Source: Rhizoclosmatium globosum (taxonomy: Eukaryota > Chytridiomycota > Chytridiomycetes > Chytridiales > Chytriomycetaceae). Taken from it: a DNA stretch of 64,000 nucleotides. Both the position numbers and the translations under genes were made by a program. The notes beneath the pieces were generated by a model. The model made no database searches and was not told the origin of the DNA. It was given only the letters and a program-made list of their open reading frames with translations. Positions 42,271 through 54,108 of the stretch are shown here, in pieces. The stretch is from the NCBI GenBank assembly GCA_002104985.1, contig MCGO01000023.1, positions 310,001 through 374,000 on the forward strand, given 5' to 3'. The first letter of the stretch is position 1. The number at the start of each line of letters is the position of its first letter.

Positions 42271-43478
42271 TTACTTGGCCTTGGTAATAGCCTCGACATC
42301 AGCGATAGTCTGGGTAAGGATGCTAGACTGCATGCGTGGGTCGCTCAACTCAGCACGGATCTTGTTGATGATGGTCTCGGCCATCAACTTCTGCTCAGCC
42401 TCACGGACACCAGCCTCGTGACGGACCCAGGAGTCCAAGACAGACTTGACCTCGTTGGTGTAGGCGACGCGCTGCTTGAGCTCGTAAGCCTCAGCCTCGA
42501 GCTTGGCAATGTCCTGATTCGCTGTATTAGTTTACTGTTCGTTGAATGTGAAAGATGAAAGGGGGTTGCTGCATCGACTATCAACGCGACATTCCAGAAA
42601 GATGCTTCCCTCTTACTGTCCAATTATAACGACAGGTCTTTAACCTCTTCCATCCCAGACCTTCATATCCATCCAGGTCCCCAAACTCAAATCCATTATC
42701 GCATTCTCCACCTCTCCATCAAATAATTTCCAATCTCCTCGCATTCCTTTTTCGCCACTTGTTCCTGCATCCAACATTCGCTTCCAAGACCAAGAGCCAT
42801 ATTCACCTTGGAGATCTCAAACAAACCCTTGGTAACCTCAACAGCGTTACCAAGCTTTCCAATGTGATCAATTCTCTCCTTAACGACAGCACGGTGTTGC
42901 TCACGAGCAGCAGTCAAAACGTTACGGATGGTCTACATTGAAAAATGCATAAGTTCAAAAAAAAACGAACCCACACCAAAACAAATAAGACACTCACGTT
43001 CTGCTTGTCAGTAAAGTACTGAACGAATCCCTCCTTTCCTCCTTGGTACCACAAGTAGTAGGCACCAAAGATGGTAGCAACCTCAAAGACTTCACCGTCG
43101 AGGACGTAGATCTCCTTGCTGATAAGGTAAGCAGCGATGGAGGAGGAGAGGAGGACGGAAGCGGCCTTGGCGGCTGGGGTCTCTCCAGGGAAGAGGTTGA
43201 TGAGGGACTGAGCCTGGGAGGCTGGGGTTGGCTCTGTTTTTTTCGATGATGATGGCGGATTGGTTATTTTCGATGTTTTGTAGATGATGTTTGATGGGGG
43301 GTTATTGAGTGTACCAGTGGAGTAGGCGCGGAGAGCAGCTGGTCTGAGGAGGGTTGTTTGATGATCCAGTTCGCGTGATGAGTGAAGGAGGGAAGAGTGA
43401 GGCGATTGAGCGTGTAGTTGAATTGCAGATTGTTGATTGAATTGGCATGGATTGAAGCAAGACAGGATTATTTGAAGG
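42271..43478 (-). CDS. ATP4: Mitochondrial ATP synthase subunit 4 (b), ATP4
   Basis: Exons on the minus strand: about 43400-43315 (start not certain), 43233-42998, 42932-42807, 42513-42271. The reading includes LLRPAALRAYSTE (mitochondrial presequence end), then FPGETPAAKAASVLLSSSI, YVLDGEVFEVATIF, EGFVQYFTDKQN, IRNVLTAAREQHRAVV, EVTKGLFEISK, AEAYELKQRV, LDSWVRHEAGVREAEQ and a C-terminus ending EAITKAK. This is the peripheral-stalk b subunit linking F1 to the membrane sector. The last intron is long (293 bp). No ATG in the RPAALRAYST frame is visible close upstream: one at 43457-43459 reads in a different frame, so an extra intron or a sequence error in the presequence exon is likely. Confidence 0.88.
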
Positions 43479-44023
43479 AGGATGGATCAGAAGACAGTTA
43501 GCAACACTCGTTCAATCCAATCCAATCCAAAGCACGAACCTCATCACAGCTGGGGCAAAACGAGCCACAGAGGCCTGGGAAAGGCGGGACGAGACAGAAG
43601 CTGTTGATTGGGTTTGGTTTCGGGTTAGTTGTTGGCGACAGATCGAACGTGGTTGATGCGCCAGTGAATCAAGTGTTCCTGATCCAATAACTCTAATTCA
43701 ATGTCATCGTCTAGTTCCTTGTTCCTCGAAAGTGCAGCCAGAGTCGAGTCTGAACAACGTACCCAAGAGGGAAGCTCTCATTTTTGTGTGTGAAGGTGAA
43801 AAACTGCAAAAAGGAACAACCAACAACTTTACTCCCGATAGATCCAACTAACTCCTTCAATTCACTAAACAAAACAAGAAGTAAAAATCAGTGTATTATG
43901 TATCAAAATGGCATGGGCCTTCTTTTATTTGACAAAAAGGAAAACACCCATTCACACAATTGCCGCCCCCCAAATAGTTTCCCCCACACATGTTATACGC
44001 GTTCAAATAATTTGAGATATATT

Positions 44024-44850
44024 TTAGGCCTTGGCAGCTGGGTTAACCTTCTTTCCATCCTTGATGCGGAAACGCTGTGGTGGGGCACGGTTGCGACGCT
44101 CCTCAACGGAACGGATACGAACAACCTTTCCGTGGATGGCGCAGGAGACACAGTAGTGGATCTTGAGGTACATCTTTGGGAGAGCGTACTCTATTGTATG
44201 GCATATTTAGATGGGATGTTGTTGATTGGTTGAGGGATTGGGAAGAGTTGTATGGTATCAGGTCCATTCATAATCCAGCATCGATGAACCCATTCATTAT
44301 CAAGATCGGAGTTATACAGATTTGGTTTTTTGCATAGGTATAGTCCCATTTGGATCAAAAATACGCACCCTCGTAGACGGAAGCATCAGCCATGTCACGG
44401 ACGGCAGCAGCCTCAATCATGTTACGGATCATGAAACGCTTGATGGCCTTGTCCTATTTGAGTGAGAGACGCAGTTTAGCATGCATGGTTTGGAGACCCG
44501 TGTGCGAGGGGAACGAACCTTTGGAACGCAACGGTAGCAGTTGGAGCATCTAACTGGCTTAACGTGTCCACGACCGTTCTTGTTACGTCCGTTGTTTCTT
44601 CTCTTGACAGTCTGTTGATTGAATAACGCTTTAGTTCCGGGTTCTTCTGATTGGATTGATGTGTGATGGCTTCAAGGGTTGATGGTTCCAGTCCACACAC
44701 TCAGATCCAGCCTCGCAGATCGAGCAGTCTTCGACCAATTTCATTCATTCTCGATACGTTCACAGTTGCGGCACACCGAGCACGTCGTTTTGAACAGGTC
44801 CAACGAGGATACGGGCGACATGGCATCCACCCTCTCCGACTTCGACTCGC
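44024..44850 (-). CDS. RPS26: 40S ribosomal protein eS26 (RPS26)
   Basis: Exons seen: 44611-44519, 44453-44369, 44190-44024. Product reads [71 protein letters not shown] and ends KKVNPAAKA. The C-x2-C...C-x2-C zinc site of eS26 is intact. The initiator exon is probably just the ATG (as in many RPS26 genes) somewhere within 44612-44850; I could not fix it. Introns are 65-180 bp. Confidence 0.9.
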
Positions 44851-45084
44851 CATCTGAGCAGACCCAGCCTCCCTGGTCCCGCTAAACACAGTCCAACAGA
44901 GTCTCCTATCGGAACTGATGCGTCATTTGAAGGCGATGGTTGATGGTGATGGGTGTACGAGGCGGGATGGAGGTGGTGGTGGTGGAAGGGGTCACCGAAC
45001 CATCTTAGTTGGGGAAAAAGGAGTTGGCCAAAAAGCAGAACAAACACCCTCAACTCGCACAGTCAACTAGTACATAACACCAAA

Positions 45085-46358
45085 TGGACTTCTTTACTCG
45101 CCTGGATCATCGATATGCCCTGGCTCCAATGGTACACAGCTATCCCTCTTGATGTCCATCACACTGCTAACTTGCTTCAGGTAGACCAGTGCGACCTCCC
45201 TTCAGAATCCAATGCAGACTACACGGTGCGACAATCATCTACCCCAAATGATCATCGCCGAAAAGTACCTGTCAGATCCCGAGTACAGGAAACAGGTCTT
45301 TGATCCGGCAGAGGCGATGGAGACCCGACCATCGATAGACCTCTCGTTGTCCAGATTGCTGGAAACGATAACATCTCTTGTTACAGTGTGCACAGTCTCT
45401 TGAGCCATACTGTGACGCGATCGATTTCAATATGGGGTACCGTACCTTTGTTCGTTGGAATCATTCTTCTTTTAAACACCACAACAGATGTCCGCAACAA
45501 CGTGCCGTCGATGGTGGACACGGATCCTCATTGCTTCCAGTCAGTCAATGGCCTCTCGTTGCTGAAATCGTGTCGCACTTGTCGCAGAATCTGAAGGTTC
45601 CTGTATGGTGCAAACTTCGACTTGTTGCTGGGAACAAGAGCTTGACACACAAACTCACTGCTTTATTAGCTGATAATGGTTGCAAATTGGTCACGTTACA
45701 TGGTACACTCCATCTTGCCTCTCACCGCAACTGGAAAATCACTCACAACCATTTTAGCTCGATATGCATCTGTGACGCGGAGACGACAAGGTTTAGCCGA
45801 CTTAAATGAAGTCAAAATACTGAAAGATGTGGTTACTTCGATACCGATTCTATCAAACGGGAACGTCCGAACACTCCAAGATGTGACCAAAAACTTGGAG
45901 TTTACAGGTGCAGACGGAATCATGGTTGGCGAAGCACTTTTAGCAAATCCTTGGTTGTTTGAAGGAAAAGAAGCTGATTCAGTTGGCATAATACGAGGTT
46001 GGTTCCTTGATAAGTTCACCCTACTTCAAGTTCAACTAACATATTATCAGAATACCTCGACATCTGTGCAAACGTTCACGCGGATGCGTTCTCGATACCT
46101 TCCGTTCGTCAACATATTCGTAACTTTCTGAGGGCAAAGTGAGTTCCACTCCTTCATTACGGATGCCAGATTCATCTTCTTGACACATTCAGCGTTAAAT
46201 CATCCAATACCAAGTTCAAGGACGCGTTGAATTCTGCGGAAGATATTGCACAAATAATAAGAGTGTTGCAAGAGTTTTCATTCTTTCCTTCTGAATATTC
46301 CCCCGAAGGAGTGCTGGCCATCACTTCGCCTGAAGTGCCAGAGAAGTTGGACAATTAG
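45085..46358 (+). CDS. tRNA-dihydrouridine synthase (Dus) with four frame losses in exon 2
   Basis: Exons 45085-45132, 45182-45437, 45488-45702, 45758-45997, 46051-46138, 46193-46358. An FMN enzyme reducing uridines in tRNA D-loops. Motifs: ALAPMVDQCDLP, ATIIY, PMIIAEKYL, PLVVQIAGND, CDAIDFNMG then CPQQRAVDGGHG (catalytic Cys), VPVWCKLRLV, RYASVTRRRQGLADL, ILSNGNV, TGADGIMVGEALLANPW. Exon 2 needs four single-base restorations (near 45201, 45245, 45332 and 45403) to stay in frame; exons 3-6 are clean. The motif set is closest to Dus1-like enzymes, not proven. Confidence 0.82.
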
Positions 46359-46558
46359 AGGAGCCAATAATAAACAGTTTAATGTGAAGAAAGTTTCTTA
46401 TCCTTTTTGTTGCGGCGACTTCCAGTTCTTAGATTTGAAAGTCAAAACCCAGCAACTTTCTGTCATCCTCTCTAACGGCGCTGGTTTTCAATCAAAAGCT
46501 CAACAATGAAGCCCAAGCCCCCAACAGAATCTTGGCACACTCAAAATTTACTTGCAAA

Positions 46559-47295
46559 ATGGCCTTCCCAAAGCTGCCCACCCTCAATGAGCTCAAAGCA
46601 GCGAAACCAATCACTCCAGATGAATTGAGCACCGTGCGCGAACTCCCAGTGGAGCCAACCTGGTACAATGGGCCAGCGTCCAAGACAATCAAGCGATACC
46701 TCGTCATCATCCCAGTTTACTTGGTTTTCGCATTTGTGATTACATTGTCTTGAACAAGTAAGTTTTGTTCTTAATAGATCCGTCGGAAACGAAGCAGTTC
46801 TGTTAAATTGCCCTTGTTACTAAGTTACCCAATTTAGTGCTCGTGGCATCACTGTATTCAACCCACTCTCCATCTTTTCCCTCATTGATATTGTCGTAGT
46901 CATCGGCTTCAACATCTTGGGTTATCGCGCTGTCGAGCAGTTGGTTCCAGGTGAGCCTCAATGCTTGTTCAATTTAAACAACCCGCCACCTCATTAACTC
47001 ACTCAAATCACCAGAATGGATGGTGCTATTCATCTACTACTACATCATTTGGGGTATTGTTAAAGTCGTCTGGGTGATTGTTTACTATGTCGTTCTCTTT
47101 GACTCGACTTTGCCAGCATCACTTCAAGGCTCTACACATGTTGATCAGTTGAAGATTACGGGAATCACTACTGGAGTTGTCATTCCGATCATTTATATTT
47201 ACTGGATCATCAATAGAGCATACCTTCCCTTCAGGGAGTACGCCCTTGAGATTCGTAAGGCTGTTGAAGCCGCGAAGCCGTCTGAGTCTGTCTGA
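46559..47295 (+). CDS. Four-TM membrane protein, unknown
   Basis: Exons 46559-46757, 46838-46950 and 47015-47295. N-terminus MAFPKLPTLNELKAAKPITP, then hydrophobic segments YLVIIPVYLVFAFVI, IFSLIDIVVVIGFNILGY, WMVLFIYYYIIWGIVKVVWV and GVVIPIIYIYWII. The first exon loses frame by one base at ATTAC near 46739; restoring one T gives ..VLNN joined to ARGITVFNP across intron 1. An upstream ATG exists at 46506 in another context. Function not recognised. Confidence 0.65.
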
Positions 47296-47479
47296 ATGCT
47301 TCAAAATTGACAGTGTTTTGTTGTTTTAGAAAGAAATGAATTGTAGCATTTTAGTGAAGTAAATGGATACTGTGCCTTGCTATGATTGAAAAGATGGAAT
47401 ATTTCTTTGTTCCACGTTTGGTTTTAGAATGTTTTAAATTTCAGGGAAGCAGGTTCAAAAGAATTGATTGAAAGATTGA

Positions 47480-48961
47480 ATGAGCAACCTTCCTCCAATG
47501 ATTGGCGGCTTTGGTACTGCCGACGCCCCCCTTTGTAACGCATTCTCACAGTTTTCTTTGAACAGATGGAAACATGGATCTTGATGCACTCTTGCACAAA
47601 TATGGTGAGTGGCGCTAAGTGCAACTGCTCTTTGTGCCATTGACCTCACCACCGATCAACGCAGCCTCGGCTTCGAAGGGAATCTTTGAGAATGCAAGCT
47701 CTCTGCTTGAAGCGCATGATCTGGTAAGCTTGTGTTGTGGGAACTGGTGAACTCCTGACCAGTCCAATTTAAACAGGGGGCAAAACGACTGTTGCTGATG
47801 AAGTCAATCGATGAAAAAAGATTGATCAATCAGAATCGATACGCAGAGAGGATCCTAAAGGTGGAGCGAGGATTGGCCACTGCTTCAGTTGAGTGTTAGC
47901 AGCTTTTAACAGCTTATCTAACTTTTCTTTTATAGAGTATCTTTACACCAAACAGAGTTTGTACATTCAATTCGACGTAGTAATACTGAAATACTGCTTA
48001 GAACGCACTCAAGGCGAAGTATACGGAGGAACTTGAAGCTGTGAACAGAGACAAGGCCGTGCTTGAACAATCGATTTTGGTAGACCAAAACGAGTTAAGA
48101 GAACTTGAAGCGAGGATTCATAAATTGAATGGAACTAATGGTGGAGTTTCATACCAAGCTCCCCATTTGCTTTTGGACACGATCAACAAGATTCTCTCCA
48201 TCAAGCGAGACTCTGAGGAACAATATTACTCAAGAATCTTGGACAGAGCTATCAAACAGTTTCATAAGGTGGTTTTTTGTTATCAGTCATAGTCAACTAA
48301 ACTGTTGAAAGCTCACCACAGAGGCAAACAGTATTCGAGCTGCCATTAAATCTGTCGAACGTGGTTATAACTTGATGAAGTGGGACACGTATGTTAGTTC
48401 CGATAATCCAGCAGCTTTGGAAGACATGTTTTTCGCTCTCCATTTTCTCGATCTTGCCCATTCCTACTGGCCAAAACTGAAAAGAGTTGAGTTTCCACCA
48501 GCACTTGAAAAGTTTGTATCATACTTGACTTTCACTACATTTAACCCTGTTTCTACTTCAAAAGCTCTAGAAATTCGTTCGCTAATGCATCAGCTCGGCT
48601 TCAAATTCTTCAAACCCATATGATTGAAACCAAACGCGTACTCCTCTCGGACCAAAGCGAAAACCAAGGGCATCTTGAAACCACTCGTGCGAATTTAACT
48701 ATTCTTGGCGATCATGTTGCAGCTGTACGTCTTCGCGTTTTGGAAACCAGTGTTCAGTCGATTGGAATCCATGGGCGAGTTCATGTTTCAGGGGCTTCGA
48801 GGCTCATTTTCAAGCAAGACGCTCTTCTTTTGAATGCGTTCATGAATGGAGATGCAATCGCAGATAGTGAGGAAGTTGTGGGCATCGCTGTCGGCCAATT
48901 GTATGCGGACCTGGGTCCCGTTTCTGACTTTGTTGCCACTTTACCGCCTTCTTACGATTGA
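47480..48961 (+). CDS. Coiled-coil protein, unknown, one frame loss near 48610
   Basis: Multi-exon: MSNLPPMIGGF (47480-), NMDLDALLHKY, KGIFENASSLLEAHD, LLLMKSIDEKRLINQNRYAE, then a helical exon 48005-48269 (LEAVNRDKAVLEQSILVDQ), another at about 48323-48610 (IRAAIKSVERGYNLMKWDTY), and a last stretch 48612-48961 (ANLTILGDHVAAVRLRVLET...DFVATLPPSYD). The last two join only if one base is restored at TTCAAACCC near 48613. Heptad-like helices throughout suggest a structural or complex-forming protein. No family recognised. Confidence 0.6.
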
Positions 48962-49105
48962 ATGAGTTAATAACATGTACATCATTATTTTAATGAGTGT
49001 GGCTCGTTTTCGCACTTCCAAAACCAATTTTGGATTGGAAGCACGCGCCATTCCATCACACTCAAAAAACAGCGCAAAAAGGGGCCACACTTCGTAACTC
49101 TTATT

Positions 49106-50820
49106 ATGCAATCCCAACCAACCATATCCGCCGCATATAATGCCCAAATGGCAGTGGAATCCGAAAAGCGCTGGAAATCGTTCGCTAAACTAGATACTGC
49201 TGAACTTGGTTGGTTTCACTTGCGCTCGGTCATTGTAGCTGGAACTGGATTCTTCACTGATGCATACGACATCTTTGTTATTTCACAGGTATATACTTCT
49301 CTCTCTTTGAGTATTTCATTTCGGCTTGAGTTTGGGTAGTGAGTGGGTCCAGTGTCTAATTTACTCTCGCAGGCCCTCCCGATGATCTACACAGTCTACT
49401 ATCCTGAATATAATGTGACTTTTACAAGTAGCTATCCCGGTGGTAAGCACTTGGATGCCTGGATGAAAGCATCAACATCGTGGGGTAACCTTGTCGGCCA
49501 AATTGGATTTGGTATCCTTGCAGACAAACTCGGTCGTAAAAAGATGTATGGAGTAGAACTAATCATTATGATTGTTTGCACAATCGGCTCCTGCTTGGCG
49601 GCCCCAATTTACAGCCTGAACATCTTGGTTATCCTCTCTGTCTGGCGTTTCTTCCTTGGAGTTGGAATCGGAGGAGACTACCCCATGTCCGCCATCATCA
49701 CTTCTGAATTTGCTAATGTTCAATCCCGTGGATTTCTCATGGCTTCTGTCTTTGCCATGCAAGGTGCTGGTATCCTACTTGGAGGAATTGTCTATTATGC
49801 CACTCTTGAGGGAATGACAACATTGATCCAAGCTGATTACAGGTCAATTGACATTGTCTGGCGTCTTGGTTTGGGCATTGGTATTATTCCAGCAATCATT
49901 GCGCTTTACTTCCGATTGACAATTCCGGAGACTCCACGTTACACTGTCGATGGTACTGGATTCGAGATACTTTTATTACGAAGCACTAACGCTTTTCCTA
50001 AAACGCAGTCATTGGTGACACGAACAAAGGTACTTCTGACATCGATATGGTTCTCCAATTGAACAAGGTGAAGGAAATCAGCACCACCTGGAATCAAGAC
50101 GAAGTCGCTGTAGCCAACACCACCACAAAGAACAACTCATGGTCTGGCTTTAAAGAATATTTTTGCAAATGGCAAAACACCAAGACTCTGATCGGAACGG
50201 CATATTGCTGGTTTGCACTTGATGTTGCCTGGTACAGCCTCCAGCTCAATCAGTCGACACTCTTGAAAACAATCGGCTACACCCCTGACTTCAATGCTGG
50301 CGCATGGGCCTATTTTCGCCAAAGTGCTATCGGAAACTTGATTATTGCCGTTGGAGGCAGCATCCCTGGCTACATTGTCTGTATTCTATTGATTGAGCGC
50401 CTAGGCCGCAAGAAAATCCAAATCATCGGGTTTGTCATGGTTGCTATCTTGTTGGCAGTCTTGGCAGGTCTTTGGAACACAATTCAAGGCCAGCGAGAAG
50501 GATTTCTCGTGCTGTACATTTTGGTTCAGTTTTTTATCCAGTTTGGCCCAAACACCACCACTTTTGTAATCCCCGGTGAAGTATTCCCCACTCGTTTTAG
50601 ATCTACCGCGTTCGGTATTTCTGCAGCTGCTGGAAAGGCTGGGGCGATTATTGGGATTCAATTGGTTGGGCCAAGTAATGATTCCAACCCTGCACTCCCT
50701 TTATGGATTTTTGCAGGTGTCATGCTTTCTGGAGCATTGGCAACATTTCTTCTTCCTGAAACTAAGGATAAGACCCTCGAAGAACTGTCTAATGAGGGGG
50801 AAGTTATTATTGGTGCTTGA
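49106..50820 (+). CDS. Phosphate permease, MFS PHS/PHO84 family
   Basis: Exons 49106-49288, 49373-49952, 50009-50820; 524 residues, all junctions in frame. Twelve membrane segments with a central loop (about 250-300). PHS-family marks: GTGFFTDAYDIFVI in TM1, GILADKLGRKKMYG, VGIGGDYPMSAIITSEFA, IPETPRYT, LIERLGRKKIQ and PGEVFPTRFRSTAFGISAAAGKAGAIIG, ending PETKDKTLEEL. Proton-coupled import of inorganic phosphate at the plasma membrane; some relatives carry glycerophosphodiesters, so the substrate is inferred. Confidence 0.92.
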
Positions 50821-51005
50821 CTTTCATTTAGACCTCTTGACATTTAGTTTCCTCCATTTATGCCCAGCTTACTATTCAGTTTTGAAATAAAGAAAATTAG
50901 GTAGAGAATTATATTCCCGTGAGCAAGTGTTCTGGAACAAACACTTTGCCATTGTTTCAAACCACTGAGTTCATTCACCTCCCAACGACATCTACCGATA
51001 TAATC

Positions 51006-54000
51006 ATGGAATCTCCTCAAAGAGAAAGAAATGATTTGCCGCAGTCTTACAATATGCGTCGCACAAAACATCCAAATCAACACATACTCGCAGAAACGTC
51101 CCAACAACTTGCGCAGGCCCTCAGGAACCTTGATTTTGGGGTAAGGTGCCAGACTTCCGACTAATATGAACTTCGCATTAAACGCAAACTGCAGGATAAA
51201 CACTTACCTCCCACAACGTCACTTCGTGCTTTGGTATGGCAAGGAAGGGTTACACAGCTTCATCAAAGCTTTCAGCTTTCAAGCTCCTTTCAATCTGCAT
51301 TTACTGGGGTCTTTAAATATTTGGTTCTTCTGACAGATTGCCTTGTGGTTGCGAAACCTCTCGAGCCGTTAACCATAGATACAGGCGACAAGATGCAAGT
51401 GGGGAACATAATTCGCTTTTCTGACTTAGAGGTCACACAAGTCGGAAACTTTAGAGGTATTGTTTTATTTCAAAGGTCTACGTCGTTAAGAATGTTTACA
51501 GAATACCGAAATGTTCTTACTTTTATGTTTGACGAAACAACAACATTTCAAATATCGATTCCCTCCACAAGCGAACTAAACAGCCTTCTGTCTCAGCTGG
51601 AACCAAAGAACGTTATTTCACCAATTTCACAGCAATGCGTACCAATGTTCGATGAGATTCAGGTAGAAGATATAGGTAATTACATTAACCCTTTCCAAAT
51701 AGATTATTAAAATGTTATCAGATTCTAACCTCGAAGAAGATGGCGATTCAACCGATGGCCCAGATATGCCAACAGATGCTGAAATCCGAAACTTGTTAAA
51801 CAACGCAACAATATCAAACTCAACCGATCTAGCATTGTCATCGACTACAGCGGTATTCGGTGATGATTCCCGTTCTGTTCACCCAACAGTGAAATTGCAT
51901 GAGACAGAGTTTACACATCCTCCAACAGACGTTGAACTTGATGAAATCTTAAAAATGGCTGCGAACGTTGAAGGGCTTTTAGATTTGATTTCTCCATCGA
52001 CCGGGTTTTCAGGAACAATAGATTCACATACTGTAAAAGCTTTGCAAAAAAGGGCTCCAAGTCCAGTTGTCAGTCATTCAAATTCACGGGCACATCGTAC
52101 ATCTGAAATACCTCTACTTCAAACCAATAATACGCCACTGTCGGCGAAGGCGTCAAACGAAATGAATCGGCGGGCTCATGGTGATATTACATTAAACCCT
52201 AATGGAGAATCAGATTCTAAAGAACGAAGACCCTCGAAAGTCCGCTTCACTGACTCAGAAGCAGCAAAAAGAGATTATGACAAGCCATGGAGTAGAAATT
52301 CCGCTTCATTCACCAGGGCGTCCAGATCCGTTTCGCCTGTGGGAAAAAATCAGACAGAAACGGCTGTCGTTGCACCAAAAAGCACGAGTTCTCGCAGACA
52401 CTCTGAAAATTCAAAACAGCACAAAGTTATTATATCTATCAATGTGGAAGAACGTGATACAAAGACAACTCGATCTCGTTCAACTTCAGTAGAAAGTCCA
52501 GATAAATTGTCTTCGTCAAGACAATCATCAGATTCAAAGATTTCGCAATCTTTTAAGATGACAAAGCCTCAGTCTCCCCAACTCTTCAACCCTGTCCAAC
52601 AAGTCAAAATCAGGCCCTTCAGCGATCCGGATGCATATGATGCATCAATTTCAGGTTCGTTTGTCTCGAAAATATTCATTATCTGATGTGATAGTTGTAG
52701 ACTCATCACGCGATTCTTTATCCGATTCTAAACGACCAAATAAAAGCCACCTGGGAAGCTCAATATATCAAGATCTTCAAGGACATTCAACTCGACCATC
52801 GTTGGGCGCCAATACAATTACTCCTGATCCGAGTCCTAGGCCAAAATGTAACACGAATATCGACCATGACTCAACACAATCAAAAAGCGATGGGCGTCGA
52901 AAATCTTCGGTCTCCCAAAAGCAAAACTCCACAATAAAACCATCGACTCCAGTCAAAAAACCTGCTTGGAATGGAACATCAGCGACAGTCACTCGAAAGT
53001 CATTTGATGAAGCACGAGCTCAAACCGAGCGACGATTAAGTCGCGCTTCAACGCCAACATCCTCAAAAGCGAGCATTTTCGTGCAGATTCCTCATTCAAA
53101 ACCTGCCACTCCTTCTACAGGAGAACGAGAAAGAGGAAGAAGTACAACGCCTCGGCCAACCACACCAAAAACACCGGTGCAGAAACCACAACCACAAGAA
53201 ATAGCTTCATCGCCGTCCTATATGAGACCAACAAAATCTTCGCAGACGCGATCCGTATCTAACTCAGTGGTCCAGAATGTTTCTGAACAACCCAAAGGAA
53301 GCGAAGATAATTTCATAACTCCACAAGGAAGCTTCAATCAAATTGAAACAAAAAACTTAAGCTGGAAATCTTCGCTTTCGAAGTCTCCATTGCGCTCATC
53401 AGCACACTTTGAACCAGCATTGTCACAATCTGAATCTAAGCCCGTCAAGTCAATCCTGCGACCTGAAACACCACAAAAACAGCAGTCATACACAAAACCA
53501 AACGATTACACATCGTACAGTGGAATCCCAGTTTCGAAAGTTGGAAACCAAAATGTCCAGGATTCGGTACACATGAATCGCCCATCTTCCATTTCAACTC
53601 AAGTAAGACAAAGTACTGCTTCATCGTCTTCTTCTCAGAAACAATCCAATATTGCCTTGTACAACCAAGGTGAGGCACAGCATCGAGACCGATACCAACG
53701 CCGGAGAAGCGAAAGCGAAGCCAGTCCAGGAAGTGGTAAAATCGGGAAAATGACTCGAGCATTAAGCGTTGATGTCCGAAAGAAGCCGCCAACGACACCT
53801 GTCCCACAGAAAGCGTATATGTCACCAACTGTTGCATCCCAAAGACGGTCAAAAGAATTCCTCTCAGAAGATTTCGACAATAATGTGGAATATCTTGATG
53901 AAGCAAAACATTCTCGACAGTCTTCGGTGAGAAGTCAGGATACTGGTTCGACTGTGCGTTCTCGAAATCCAAGCATCAAGGGACTTAATGAGCCCAGATT

Positions 54001-54034
54001 ACCAGGAAAGAAAGAAAAACCAAGATGGCAGTAG
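51006..54034 (+). CDS. Large Ser/Pro-rich protein with N-terminal PH-like region
   Basis: Exons 51006-51140, 51195-51675, 51722-52654, 52695-54034; 962 residues, junctions all in frame. Residues about 45-200 (ALVWQGRVTQLHQSF, FKYLVLLTDCLVVAKPLE, VLTFMFDETTTFQISIPS) have the alternation of a PH-like beta sandwich, as in lipid-binding or RhoGEF-associated domains; this is inference. The remaining 750 residues are disordered, Ser/Thr/Lys-rich, with many basic S/T-P and R-x-x-S sites (STPTSSKASIFVQIPHSKPA) typical of phosphoproteins of the cytoskeleton or cell cortex. Not matched to a named protein. Confidence 0.7.
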
Positions 54035-54108
54035 GAAGGGAAACTGACGTTTGAAGCAATGAAGCATATCATTATTATTTATTCCTATACACAAAATAAA
54101 ACGCGCTA

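Noticed and set aside
45182..45437. Explaining the Dus frame changes with extra introns
   Set aside because: No GT-AG pairs of plausible length fit, and each break is cured by one base while motifs continue without a gap.
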